The translations under genes and the position numbers were made by a program. 64,000 nucleotides of DNA from Flaccisagitta enflata (taxonomy: Eukaryota > Chaetognatha > Sagittoidea > Aphragmophora). Positions 1 to 11,654 of this stretch are shown here, piece after piece; position 1 is the stretch's first letter; every line of letters begins with the position of its first letter. A model generated the notes under the pieces. The model was given only the letters and a program-made list of their open reading frames with translations. It had not been told where the DNA came from and did not search any database. The stretch lies in the NCBI GenBank assembly GCA_965153355.1, contig OZ231127.1, positions 16,554,001 to 16,618,000 on the forward strand, given 5' to 3'.

Positions 1-8
1 TTTGTTTT

Positions 9-110
9 TAGATGCGTCCTTGTACTTCTATAAGAGGTCATGTCCGTCTGTCGGTTGATTGGTTGGTTGGTTGGTCGGTCGGTCACGCAAAAGTTTGAAA
101 TACGCAAAAA
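9..110 (+). mobile_element. HINE-like element, 5' fragment
   Basis: After a T-run the sequence reads TAGATGCGTCC, then TATAAGAGG, then GTCCGTCTGTCGGTTG-type tetranucleotides. This is the 5' half of the GATGCGTCC subfamily that is complete at 18361. No matching 3' end follows, so the copy is truncated. Confidence 0.6.
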
Positions 111-727
111 GGCCGATTCTGACGTCTTTCTTCATTTCTACCACCACTCATGCCTTACCACATTAATTATCATACTTTTGTTCATTCATGCATTCATTTC
201 ATTTCATTTATAAATTCTTAATCAGCGAGAAGCACTTATTGCCCATAACTTAGCCTTGTTTTCTTGCAGATAGTTCGTCGGTTCATGGGCCTAGAGACGA
301 GATAAACCTTTTTGCGATTCGACATCACCTCATTTTCACCTGTCCCTTTGACCCCGAGGCATGGATTATATTTCGTCTCTCCATACCAACACAAAGCGGG
401 AAAAAAAAACATCTTGAGGGAAAAGAAGAGAAAAAAAATTGCCTCGACATTCACCTGGCCTCCGTTTTATCTCTAAAACGATTTTTTTTTTTCGCTCCTC
501 TTGACTCTTTCCCATCGTCATTCGCCCTTTCAAGCTCGCCAAAAACTCTTTCGCCTCCTATGGCCGTCTGTGGTATCAATCACTATTAGTGAATCGCTAT
601 GAACGGTTTTGCTGCATGTAATCAACTTACATCAGCTCTTCATCAACATCGCCTTCACCCCCCTTGTTGAAAAAGCCATCGTCAAAAATGCGCCTCGTTT
701 CACTTATCAATTTATCATGAACATAAT
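111..727. other. No gene seen
   Basis: AT- and pyrimidine-rich sequence with short homopolymer runs. Short open frames here have no recognisable domain and no convincing splice sites. Confidence 0.5.
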
Positions 728-730
728 TGT

Positions 731-731
731 C

Positions 732-829
<98 letters not shown>

Positions 830-831
830 AA
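731..831. repeat. (CAA)n microsatellite
   Basis: About 33 uninterrupted CAA units. The polyAsn, polyThr and polyVal open frames across it on both strands are products of the repeat, not genes. Confidence 0.97.
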
Positions 832-839
832 ACAACAAT

Positions 840-2025
840 CATGGAACTTTATCGTGTTTTCTACGTTATCTTCTCGTTACTATCCCTCAACCTCCCCTCG
901 TTGCCGTTTTTCATCCCTCCATTTCAACCCTCTAAAACGCTTGCGACCTTCCTTTTCTCTCCCTGCTTCTCCCTCTCCCGACTCCCCTTCTCTTACCCCC
1001 CCTCCCCCCCCCATCCCCTATCCCTTCTCTCGTGCCTTTCTGAGGTTTTCATCTATTCCTGTTCTTTCAACCAAGACGTTTCTTCCACCTCAATTTCGAT
1101 CGTTTCGCCTCAAAACTTTTCTGTTAAGTGAATAAAAAAAACCTCAGCTCTTTCCTGCGCAGCTTCCTAACGTCTCCAACAAAACTGACATCATTTCTTC
1201 TTCGCTTAAGTTTAGAACAAACTATATTGTCAGACCAATACTAGTGGTCTTCCCCCCCCCCCCTACCTCCAATCTTTTTGGACCCAAATCTGCTTGTCTT
1301 ACTCCCTTCTTCTTTTTCCGCTCGTTTTTTTTTAGCATCTAACAACTTCCTTCTTTTCTTCTCCTAAGCATATATTCTTTGGTTCATACATCTGTTTGGA
1401 CACCTGGTATGACGCGAAAGTTACTATACCAACTCGAGCGTGATCATTGTTGCCCCTCCCCGTGCTCCGATTGGTCATCCATGTCCAGCTATTTCTTTAA
1501 CTTACTATCCTCCTATTTCGACCATTTTCACTTTTCCAGTTCAAACTATTTATCTATTCCATCATCTGCATAGTGCATATATCTCGTCTCTTTTGCAGAC
1601 TTATCGTTTCTACGTGCGCCAAAGTAGGTCACTGCGAGGTCATGTACGTCCGTCTGTTGGTCGATAACACTTTATTCCCGGTGCACACACAAATGGGCCT
1701 TCTTAACCTCGTTTGTTTTTCTACCTCATACTTCTTAACACAAACGGGACACTACATGTCATATAAGCCAGCGTGTACGTCCCGCTTTGCGCGTCCCACT
1801 AACACAATTTGCGCACTTTCTTTTACATTTTGGCCATTGCTCATTGTCTTTATGTTACCTCTTGTTTCGCCATCTTCTCTCTTTTCATGCTCAATATTAC
1901 ATCTCTTTTGATTTCCCAATAATCACTACAGTATTTTCCTTTCTCACTCCTTTACCCCCCCCCCCACCCAACCATCTCAGCCCCGTTTCTTTTACCTTTT
2001 TGGTCGTCGTATCACTATCTTTGTT
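840..2025. other. Pyrimidine-rich sequence with a HINE-like scrap
   Basis: Strongly C/T-biased plus strand with several open frames low in complexity. Around 1640-1670 a GTCCGTCTGTTGGTCG stretch resembles the HINE-like microsatellite, without recognisable ends. No gene supported. Confidence 0.5.
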
Positions 2026-2033
2026 TTGTCATT

Positions 2034-2335
2034 TTCCTCTTTTCTTCCACGTATTCCACTCTGTTTTTTCGTCATATTCCTTTCTTTTTTTCGTCATATT
2101 CCACTCTTTTCTTCTACGTATTCCTCTCTTTTTTTCGTCGTATTCCTCTCTTTTTTTCGTCGTATTCCTCTCTTTTTTTCGTCGTATTCCTCTCTTTTTA
2201 TCGTCGTATTCCTCTCTGTTTATCATCGTATTCCACTCTTTTTTTCGTCGTATTCCTCCCTTTTTTTCGTCGTATTCCTCTCTTTTTTCGTCGTATTCCT
2301 CTCCTTTTCTCGTCATGTTCCTCTCCTCCATCGTC
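2034..2335. repeat. 22-bp minisatellite
   Basis: About 13 tandem copies of a unit close to CGTCGTATTCCTCTCTTTTT, with variants such as ATTCCACT and a few length changes. Open frames on both strands simply translate the repeat. Confidence 0.9.
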
Positions 2336-2419
2336 GTCTTCTCCTAATTTTCCCTCTTTTTTCTTCATCGTCGCCTTCTTCCGGTTTTCAGTTGGCTCCG
2401 TCTCAAGGTTAGTAAGAAA

Positions 2420-2826
<407 letters not shown>

Positions 2827-2990
2827 TTTGTTCAGAGTAACTTAACCGCATAGACTCTTTTTCCCCGCATTTTTTCTTGGCTTTTTCTTCCTGTTTTTTT
2901 CTCCTCATTTTTTCGTAGTTCCCAGTTTTTAAACAGTTTTTATCCTTGAATGCGATCTTATTTATTTATTTCCTCGAAACCTTAGAGGCA

Positions 2991-3879
2991 TAGATATCAG
3001 ATCTGATCTGAGATATGAGGTATGCAGTCAAGCTGATAGTTTTTCAGGTAGCAATTTGTTTGTCAATAGTAAAGGGTCGTTGTGAGCAATCCGGAGTCAA
3101 CATTATTGAAAGCTTGCAAGGCTTTCATTCTTTGTAAATTGGAGAACTCTGGCCTCCTTTTGTGAGAGCAATTTTGTTTTATCTTTCATAGATATGTATA
3201 TATGTACATATAGGTCAATAGCAAACAAGATGAGAAGGACAGAAACTAGAGACTGATGCTATTCAATGCCAATTCATTATTTCGAGGCAAAAGAGGTGGA
3301 CAATACATGACATTGATCAGTTCTCTCCACGTAAGACGCTTTAGAGGATGTTGCAGTTCAGTGACTGCCTCTCAATCACGATCATGGTAGCCAAAAACTA
3401 GTCGAAAGGTGTTAGCGACGTTCATTCCTTTATAGTATCATATTTTGTAATTAGACCAAGGATAACCTTAGAAACCTGGGGGCTTCCGATAACATGAGTG
3501 GAAGAACATATTGTACAGAAATTAAGTAACTTTTGCAATCTTTCGAGCTATATTTTTCTTTTTTTGTTGCACATGAAAGTTGAAACAACATTGCCCTTAC
3601 AAAAGGAGGCCAGAATTCTCCAATTTACTAAGGATGAAAGCCTTACAAGCTTTCAATGGTGTTTACTCCGGATTGCTCACAACTATCCTTTATCAAAGAA
3701 AAACAAAATACAATGCTTACCTGACAAAACTATCAGCTTGACTGCATACTTCATTAGTATAGGGTCGGACAGGCCTATACCATTTAGTATACACAGAATA
3801 TCTTACAAAAGTAACTATCAAAGATTACTAATGCACTGGTGGAAGACTGACACTAGCAATATTGATTAGAAAACCATAC
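2991..3879. mobile_element. Foldback/MITE-like element with about 180-bp inverted arms
   Basis: The arm at about 3012-3192 is the inverted, diverged copy of the arm at about 3575-3756. Shared landmarks read inwards: TATGCAGTCAAGCTGATAG, TTGTGAGCAATCCGGAGT, then GGCCTCCTTTTGT. The 11-bp sequence CCTTAGAGGCA occurs just outside on both sides (2980-2990 and 3880-3890), which may be a target duplication, although it is not adjacent to the arm ends. No transposase frame. The 123-residue open frame at 3498 is the reading of one arm and is not considered a gene. Confidence 0.65.
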
Positions 3880-3948
3880 CCTTAGAGGCAAGAATCGAGG
3901 TACAACCATTTGGGACCGCCGGCATTCTCCACCAAGGTACTGATTGGA

Positions 3949-3978
3949 AAAAAGTCGAATTACGTAATTCGACTTTTT
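3949..3978. repeat. Perfect 30-bp palindrome
   Basis: Two 12-bp arms (AAAAAGTCGAAT and its complement) around a TACGTA centre. It stands alone just beyond the inverted-repeat element. Confidence 0.9.
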
Positions 3979-3979
3979 G

Positions 3980-4380
3980 AAACGTAGGGGAGAAATAAAG
4001 TTTTTCATTTTTGGTTTGAGGCAATTTTAGCAAGTTGGGTCATTTTGGGGCTGGGAGTATACATTTTTTGATATTCATAGCTAAGAAAGAACTGATTTTT
4101 CTCTTTCAAATGGCGCCAAATAGAAGTCTCTAGGATCAACACTTTTGGAGTTATGAATTTTTGAATCTTCTTATATTTTTTCGCGTTTTCGCAAAAAATC
4201 GATATGTTTCATTGATCCCAATTTTTTGGTCTTATATATGACATTTATTCACACAAAAAGTGTAGCGCGGGAGATCAATACAGCGAGGCAAAATCAAATA
4301 GATAGTACATAGGCACGAAGATAAGACAAAAATGGAAAAATAAAAGAGAAAAAAAAGTTAAAAAGAAAAATTGCAATCGG
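3980..4380. other. No gene seen
   Basis: AT-rich spacer between the palindrome and the reverse transcriptase relic. I see no domain, repeat or splice structure. Confidence 0.5.
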
Positions 4381-4383
4381 GAA

Positions 4384-5235
4384 CTGCTAGCAAAATGCTC
4401 TTACAAGCATGGCAGGGTCACATGATCTCGCCCAAGAAACAAAGGATTCTTGACAACGATGGTCTAGTTCTTCCCACGTGGGACGTCCGAGCGCATGTTG
4501 CAAGTTTGTCACGCTTTCAAAATAGCGGTAGCCAAAAAGCTTGCGAAAGATAGAGTTGTAGGCAACTCGTAGTGAGCGTTTTTTGTCGCGATTCGAAATA
4601 TGAATTGTCTCTATTGAAAAGGTGATGATGGGGACACAATGGGCCTCTAAAAGTCGAAGGAGGACCAAATCATCCGACCGACCTTCCACTCGTAGAATCG
4701 AGTTGAGTGACCGGTAAAAAGCCTTGACACGTTCCGTGACTGAACAGTCAAATCAGCGTCTGCTTGTCAGCACAACGCCGAGATATTTCCATGATGTGAC
4801 CCAATCTATTGGAACTCCATCGAGCATGGGACGATAATGATTGTTATGAGTTAGTGGTTTGCCGAAGAACATGATCTTAGACTTCTTGGTGTTGAGGCAA
4901 ATATCCCAATCGACGCAAAAAGCACTGCAAAGAGATAACAGCCTTTGAAGGCCCTTAAGAGAGGGTGCAAGAATGCACATATCATCCGCATAGAACAGAG
5001 ATGCAGCGAATACTTCCGCGATGTAGCATCCGACTCCACTAGCTTTCAACAAATCAATCAACTCATCAATGTAGATGTTGTACAAGTTTGGTGAAAGAAC
5101 TCCACCTTGTCTTACTCCGGCAGTTACATTGAACCATGTGCCGTGATAGCCATTCTACCTGACACGGCATTGAATACCATTGTACCAGGGAAAGGTAATG
5201 ATGTTGCGCAAATTAACCCTAACTTTTATGACGCT
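4384..5235 (-). pseudogene. Broken non-LTR retrotransposon reverse transcriptase
   Basis: Read on the minus strand, the frame enters near 5235 with RNIITFPWYNG. It has an in-frame stop near 5160, then reads GVRQGGVLSP, the substrate-handling motif of non-LTR RTs. This is followed by NLYNIYIDELIDLL, the catalytic LFYADD box at about 4990, and TKKSKIMFFGK. After WKYLGVVLTSRR there is a frameshift near 4753. The frame resumes with RVKAFYRSLNSIL, RVAYNSIFRKLFGY and ALGRPTWEEL and ends at 4387. The order (palm, thumb, C-terminal region) is typical of Jockey/CR1/L2-type elements; the exact clade is not decided here. The 5' end is lost at a GA microsatellite. One stop and one frameshift make it a dead copy. 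Confidence 0.85.
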
Positions 5236-5254
5236 AATTTGATATTTTACTGAG

Positions 5255-5258
<4 letters not shown>

Positions 5259-5328
<70 letters not shown>
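5259..5328. repeat. (GA)n microsatellite
   Basis: About 35 GA units directly upstream (in the RT's direction) of the truncated RT frame, marking its 5' truncation. Confidence 0.95.
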
Positions 5329-5329
<1 letters not shown>

Positions 5330-5479
5330 CAACCAAACATCATGAGATGCACACATAGAAGAATTTACACTGATAAAAAGAGACTTCGATTTACGACTTT
5401 GTTCCGGTCGGCGATTAGCCGCCTTTATTGGTACTTATGAAAGTTGAAACAACATGTCATACATCGGCAAAAATACTTT

Positions 5480-5925
5480 TTAGTCGCGTGCTACGCGACT
5501 CTACTATACAAATTTTAAAAAAAAGACGCACTTTTGAATGGTTGATTGCGCCATTGAAAATCGAAAAAATTAACTAAAATCTTAGACCATTTTGAAGCCC
5601 TTGAAAACTCTTTCATTTGGCGCCAATCTGGTATCTCTATCTTTTTTCGTTTGGAAATGGCATTAGTTTGAGTAAAAATGTTGCTAAATCTGTTTTTGCA
5701 GTCCTTTTGAAAAAGATGCAATTCAGCAAAATAGTGTCTCACTTTAAAGAGCTCTAGCTCCTAAACCGTTAAAGATACAGATCTGGGATTGGTCTAGAAT
5801 GAAAGATAATTTGAAAATCTTCAAAATCACTCTTTCTGTAAAATTTTTTTGATACTTTTTAAGTCAGTTTTATCAGTTAATAAAAAGGTGCGTCTTTTTT
5901 TTTAATTCGCGTAGTACACCCTGCA
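5480..5925. mobile_element. Possible HINE-like remnant with inverted ends
   Basis: Starts with the palindrome TAGTCGCGTGCTACGCGACT. It also carries an inverted pair, AAAAAAAGACGCAC near 5520 and GTGCGTCTTTTTTT near 5890, and ends near TTCGCGTAGTAC. No GTCC microsatellite and no TTGTT hairpin, so its class is uncertain. Confidence 0.35.
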
Positions 5926-5929
5926 TTGT

Positions 5930-6870
5930 GTTGGAATATCCGTATTTTCCGTCCGTTGGTCACATTTTTTTTAATTTTTGGTTTCCCTGCGGGTTCTGTT
6001 GAACATCCGCTCCTGCCCATTGTATGTTTGACCCCTGTGACGCTCCCTAGCCCACCACGCAACATTTTACAGAAAAGTGTACCAATTTTTAAGTAATATC
6101 ATTTTTCAAAATGAGTATGTCCAGTGGACATTGTCCACGGCGGCAACGTACAAAACTTCTATCCAATTTTGGTTTTAAAATTCCAAAATTAGAAAACTTT
6201 TTCTCAAATCATTTTTACCATACCAACAAATGTCAAAAAGGTAGAGATGATCAATGAAAACTGCAAGAGTGCGAGGAACAATACTCGCGCGTCTTTTCGA
6301 GCTTTTGAACGGTTTCCTTCTGATTTGGCCTTTCTCCGCCGTTCAGCCTTCAATTCTCCCTTCTTTCATAATAAGCCGTTCTCCAAGGCTTTCAATCATG
6401 AACCGACTCAACGCCGCGCGCTGATGTCTCTCTTGTGACCGATACCTCACTTTAACTATGGAAAACAGTCTCGCTCGCCCGCCTTCTTTACCTCCTCCTC
6501 TTCCTCCTCCTTCTCCTCCTCCTCATAAACCCCAGACTCCTCTTTTACCTCCCGCCATTTCTCAGGTTCCATGTTTGCCATATTCTCCTTCTCTTTTGCC
6601 TCATGCCGTGGGTGCAGAAAAATGTATTTGTGATATAATTTTATCACCTATTAATTGTGGTAAACATAAACAGTTAACAAGCACACTGATACAATAACCT
6701 TCGTGGGCAGTGCTGCATAGATCTGTGACTGTGATTCAAGTCTCTCTGATAGGAATTCATAACAGTCCCATTGCATCATTGATAGTGATTGCTGCAAGTT
6801 GCACATCATCTCGTTCGTGTCCTTACTACTTGGTTACCCTGTTGAGTAATATCTTGTTTTATCTTTTCTT
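5930..6870. other. No gene seen
   Basis: Contains a CTC/CCT-rich patch near 6480-6540 that gives proline-rich and glutamate-rich frames on opposite strands. No splice structure or domain could be supported. Confidence 0.45.
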
Positions 6871-6872
6871 TT

Positions 6873-7028
6873 TAGTTGCGGACACGCAACTCTATAAGAG
6901 GCTTTGTCCGTCGGTCCGTCCGTCCGTCCGTCCGTTGGTCCGTAACCATCGAGTCGAAAAGTGGGAAAACGCGCATATCAGCCCCTGCCCAGCCGTCCGC
7001 AACTGATGGCCGTGTATCCGGCCTTGTT
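6873..7028 (+). mobile_element. HINE-like element, GTTGCGGAC subfamily, complete
   Basis: 156 bp. The 5' palindrome is AGTTGCGGACACGCAACT, followed by TATAAGAGGC and (GTCC)n. The 3' repeat GTCCGCAACT is the exact reverse complement of the first palindrome arm plus loop. The copy ends GGCCGTGTATCCGGCC, a 5-bp-stem hairpin, then TTGTT. Confidence 0.9.
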
Positions 7029-7378
7029 CTCTTGTCATTGTCTTGCGCGTTTGTCCGCGTTACACTTGATGTGTGAATGTTTTAAGTCATATGATATCAA
7101 CATAATATCAATATCGAATAATATTCACGTAGAAGGGGCTTTCTACGTTGGTATTACGCCACATCCGTTGGTTTGATGGTCTGTAAGCCCGTCCATCCAT
7201 TCGGCCGTCCGTCTGTTGATAACCTAACTGCCCTCGGCCAACAACGCGCTATTATGACTGTTCTGGTTGATACTGCTCCTTGGCTAGCCCACATCCACCC
7301 TCTTGTAAGATCTCCACCCACACCTGACTTAACTTTTGGTAAAAAGAGCATAACTTTTTCTACTGCCATCTTGGCGGA

Positions 7379-7500
<122 letters not shown>

Positions 7501-7512
7501 CGCTGTAGCATG

Positions 7513-7644
7513 TAGTCTCTGCACGCGATTCTACAACCCGCTCTGTCCGTCTGTCGGTCCGTCGGTCGGTCCGCGACGCTTAGCTTTTTTCGTCGCCCCT
7601 GCCCACCCGCACGCTACTAAGGTAGCCATGTATCCGGCCTTGTT
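7513..7644 (+). mobile_element. HINE-like element, GCACGCGA subfamily
   Basis: 132 bp. It begins TAGTCTCTGCACGCGATT, has (GTCGGTCC)n, a 3' CCGCACGCTACT and the TATCCGGCCTTGTT end. It sits between two long TC tracts. The first palindrome arm has decayed. Confidence 0.8.
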
Positions 7645-7765
7645 TTTCATCCATTCTTATTTCTTCCTTAATTTCTTTCTTTCCTGGCTTTTCTCGCCGA
7701 ATGAGTTGCCAACAATTCTCATTCCCGCTCTCATTTATCACCTGACAAAGCATTTCTCTCACGAT

Positions 7766-7768
<3 letters not shown>

Positions 7769-7850
<82 letters not shown>

Positions 7851-7872
7851 TCTCTCTCTCTCTCTTTCTCTC
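7769..7872. repeat. (TC)n microsatellite
   Basis: About 50 TC units with a CCC and a TTTC imperfection at the right side. Confidence 0.97.
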
Positions 7873-8695
7873 ATCTACATTACAACTTCTTCATACTCAA
7901 GTTGCTATCATTGTCTTTTTTTCATCATTCATTCTTTATTTCGTTTATGGATACGGTATTCTATCTGCCAAAATCTCAATCAAAACAAACCTGAGTGAGG
8001 GGATACAGGCTAACCTGATTGAAATCGTGTTAGATCGTTTTGATGGAGACGATGGAGGCCAATTAGCAGTTTTATTTTTTTTTAAAATCAAGGTTTTCTT
8101 TTTCAGTTGAGAAGTGGTCATACTCTCCCTAGTCTAGCTAAAGACAGTATGACAGCATCCCCCGAAGGCAACATTTGTGTTTCAAAGATGGTCAAAATTT
8201 AAGTCATGTATGAATAAAAATGGAAAAATAAGTGAATAAAAGTGATTGGGATTGCTCAGACATGATATTCAAAAGAAAACTTTGCATTTATCTTGCAAAA
8301 GGGACCAAGTTTACCCAATGAAACTTGAAAATTTTTTTGAAAATTTCTATTTATTTCATTTTTGGTAACTGACAGAGGGCCGTTCTAAATTCTAAATTTG
8401 CATAGAAAATCAAAAAATTAAAAAACAAAGAACATAGTTCTCTTCCCAAATTGATTACAGAGAGAACTATGTTTTTCAAAATGCAAAATTTCCCTGTGTT
8501 TGGCTTTTTTAGAATTTAGACCACAGAAAATGAAAAAAAGTGTAAGCAGAAAATCACTAAAAACCATCATTTACCTGTTTGTTGTCATGTGATTCGCATA
8601 GTTGAAATTAGTTTTTGGGTCAGAAGGCGATAAAAAGGTATACACCAAGTGTCTTTAAAGATAGTTTGTCCATTAAAAGCATTTCAGCTTCAATG

Positions 8696-9395
<700 letters not shown>

Positions 9396-9799
9396 CTAAT
9401 TCCATGGATACCTGTGTGATATTTAGTCTCCTTTCTTTCATCAGTTTTGTTTTTGTTCGGTTGTTATTCTTTTTTACTATCTTATTTAGGCGATCTGTCG
9501 CTTAAGACCTGATTCTTAATGAAATGAATCTCTGAAAAACTATGGGAATTTCTCTTCAGAATTGTAAGTGAAGGCGCGTGGCTGTAGCTAAAGGGATTGA
9601 TGGAGAATCTGGCTGTGTTGCGGTCTGGGGAATAACTGGCAATCACCGTAAAGAGTGAATGCTGGTTAACTAATGGAGAGACTGCAGCCCATACCAATTT
9701 AAGTGTAGTCGTGTGAACAATGCAATAATGATTTCAACGATGTAGTAATACCAGACGACTTATTGCTTAGGATTTTTAGCACATGAATACAAATAAAGC

Positions 9800-9975
9800 G
9801 CAGCACCGCTATAGCAGGGCCGTCGTTAAGGCAAGCCCGCCCATAAGGCATTACTTTGTAAGCCCCAGCAATGATTATGTTGTTGTTTCTCTATTAGCAA
9901 TGAGGCAGCATCACTACAAGGCAAAATTTTAGCTAGTCCTTTGACGTGCGCTCTAGTAAAGCTGATCAGTACACC
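9800..9975. mobile_element. M4 miniature element (CAGTAGAGC...GCTCAACTG family), decayed copy
   Basis: Shares GCACCGCTATAGC, AAGCCCGCC, GGCAGCATCAC and TAGTAAAGCT, in the same order, with copies at 12395, 16795 and 26992. The ends are not preserved. No HINE-like insertion. Confidence 0.55.
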
Positions 9976-10026
9976 TCGCTTCAAATTTGAAAAAAGGCAA
10001 ACTGGCGTAAAAAGTTGTTTTTTTTT

Positions 10027-10247
10027 TAGTCGCGTGCACGCGATTCTATGTCCCACTCTGTCGGTCGGTCGGTCTGTCTGTCCGTCTATCCATCTGTCTG
10101 TTGGTTGGTCGGTTGGTCACGCTTAATTTTTTTTTGTCGTTTCACATCATATTAAGTAATTATAAGTTTTTTCAAAACAATTTATGTTTAGTCTTTTAGT
10201 CTTTTAGTCTTTACAACCGCACGCGACAGTAAGGTGTTGGCCTTGTT
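10027..10247 (+). mobile_element. HINE-like element, GTCGCGTGCACGCGA subfamily
   Basis: 221 bp after an 11-T run. The 5' palindrome TAGTCGCGTGCACGCGATT is followed by (GTCGGTCTGTCC)n. The centre carries TCTTTTAG repeats. The 3' CCGCACGCGACA pairs with the 5' arm, then AAGGTGTTGGCCTTGTT (stem AAGG/CCTT). Confidence 0.88.
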
Positions 10248-10380
10248 CAAACTGAATTTCGTTATAGGTTACCTTTCAATACATCAAAAAGGTTCGTTAA
10301 GAAAAATGGCTTGAATTGTATGCAGATATTTGACATTTTGTTCCCGACGGATCACACATGAATGCCATGGTATTCATTAT

Positions 10381-10584
10381 TAGTCGCGTGCACGCGACTC
10401 TACACCCTGCTTTGTCCGTCGATCCGTCCGTTGGTTGGTCGGTCCATCACACTTTTACTTTTTATATCAATTTCATTTCTTTTAGCCATTTTAGGTCATT
10501 TAAGAGTATACTAAGTCATTTTACATCATTCTAAGTCATTCTAAATGTAAGTCTCGCACGCAACTTAAAGGTGTTGGCCTTGTT
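10381..10584 (+). mobile_element. HINE-like element, GTCGCGTGCACGCGACT subfamily
   Basis: 204 bp. Perfect 5' palindrome AGTCGCGTGCACGCGACT, a short GTCC/GTTG tract, a core of degenerate AAGTCATTT repeats, 3' CGCACGCAACT, then AAAGGTGTTGGCCTTGTT. It lies about 110 bp beyond the stop codon of the discoidin-like gene, so it may be in its 3' UTR. Confidence 0.88.
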
Positions 10585-10691
10585 TTTCTCCAATACACTA
10601 CTGGTCCCAATACACAACATAAGGCTGTATTTCACATTTGCGTGCTTGTTTCCGGAAACTTTTGAAAAGTTGATCTAAATTTGTGACCGAG

Positions 10692-11512
10692 TCACTTCCA
10701 CATGAGGATTGAGTGCAAGCAGGTGCTTTTTCCGCCAGACTTAACGGAGCCAATCTCCAACCCGATCCATTTGTACTGCGATTGCCTTTCGGCCGGAATC
10801 TCCCATTCTTTGTGCTCATTTGCTGTTTGGAAACCAGCATCATCGACCTCAAGTAACACCTCCCATGGTTCGCCGGTATTGGAGCCGATCACCTGAAATT
10901 TTTTTGGTGCTTGATTGGTGTTGCCACTTTTTTTTGATGCGAAGCCGATCTTGGAGATGGAAACCTTCTTTTCGAATTGAAACCAGATTTGCTTGGGAAG
11001 TGACTGCGAACCGCTGCACCAAACGCCGTTTCCGTTTTTGAAGGCCTGTGGAGCGGATTGCCCTTCGCTGTAATTTGACGACGCTTTTGCAATGCCGTCG
11101 TATGGCAGCAAAAGGAATTGTTCGCCTTTCACTTTTGGTTTCATTTCCGGGTGTACTGCGAGGTAATTCAGAAGAAAAAAAATTGTACCTTAACTAACAA
11201 GGTTGGGTAGGGGTACGTCACCATTGGTAGTCCACCAATAAGTAGTTGCTTGTGGTTAGGCTGAAATCACGTCATTCGTGAAATCGCATTTTAAATCAAC
11301 GGACCGATGGCCCTGTTATAGAGAAGCATAGCAAGCAACTGAGAAGTAATTCTAGACTCTCTGCGATGTATCATTCACTTACCATCGACGTGGTATTGGC
11401 TGAAAAATGAGTTTGCAGTATCTTGATAAATGCATCGTTTCATGCCTTGATTCTTGGATGCACACGCCAGTGTTAAGTGGGCGACAACAACAAGCAATAC
11501 GCTTTGAGACAT
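10692..11512 (-). CDS. Secreted discoidin (F5/8 type C)-like protein, two exons
   Basis: Exon 1 runs 11512-11383 and exon 2 runs 11155-10692. The 227-bp intron has a GTAAGT donor and a CGCAG acceptor, and the phases match (one base of the valine codon lies in exon 1). The product is 197 residues. Residues 1-18 (MSQSVLLVVVAHLTLACA) look like a signal peptide, giving a secreted or surface product. From about residue 55 to the end it resembles a single F5/8C domain: YDGIAKASSNYSEG, the NGNGVWCSG and IWFQFEKKVSISKIGFA strands, then YKWIGLEIGSVKSGG and TCLHSILMW at the C-terminus. That fold usually binds carbohydrate or lipid; the ligand here is unknown. The protein is little more than one domain. 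HINE-like elements flank the downstream side and repeat R2 the upstream side. No AATAAA is obvious before the downstream element. Confidence 0.85.
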
Positions 11513-11654
11513 TGTGCTGGCTCAGCCTCGTGTGTGTCCAAAGTGCCACCGGGATGACGAAAAGAAAAAAAAATAGTGGTTGAAATCAAGCAGTTGGTAA
11601 CGCTGATCCTGTCTGCGAACTTGAACAATGGACGAAGTCGATGCAGTTCAGCCA

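Noticed and set aside
731-831. Long open frames encoding polyAsn, polyThr or polyVal
   Set aside because: They only translate the CAA microsatellite; both strands and several frames are open with no flanking coding signal.
3498-3869. 123-residue open frame
   Set aside because: It lies within one arm of an inverted-repeat element and shows no domain.
6873-7028. HINE-like elements as tRNA-derived SINEs
   Set aside because: No recognisable A or B box (no GGTTCGANTCC-like motif), no A-tail, and both ends are palindromic instead.
6873-7028. HINE-like elements as canonical Helitrons
   Set aside because: They lack the 5' TC and 3' CTRR termini of canonical Helitrons; the Helentron/HINE comparison fits better.
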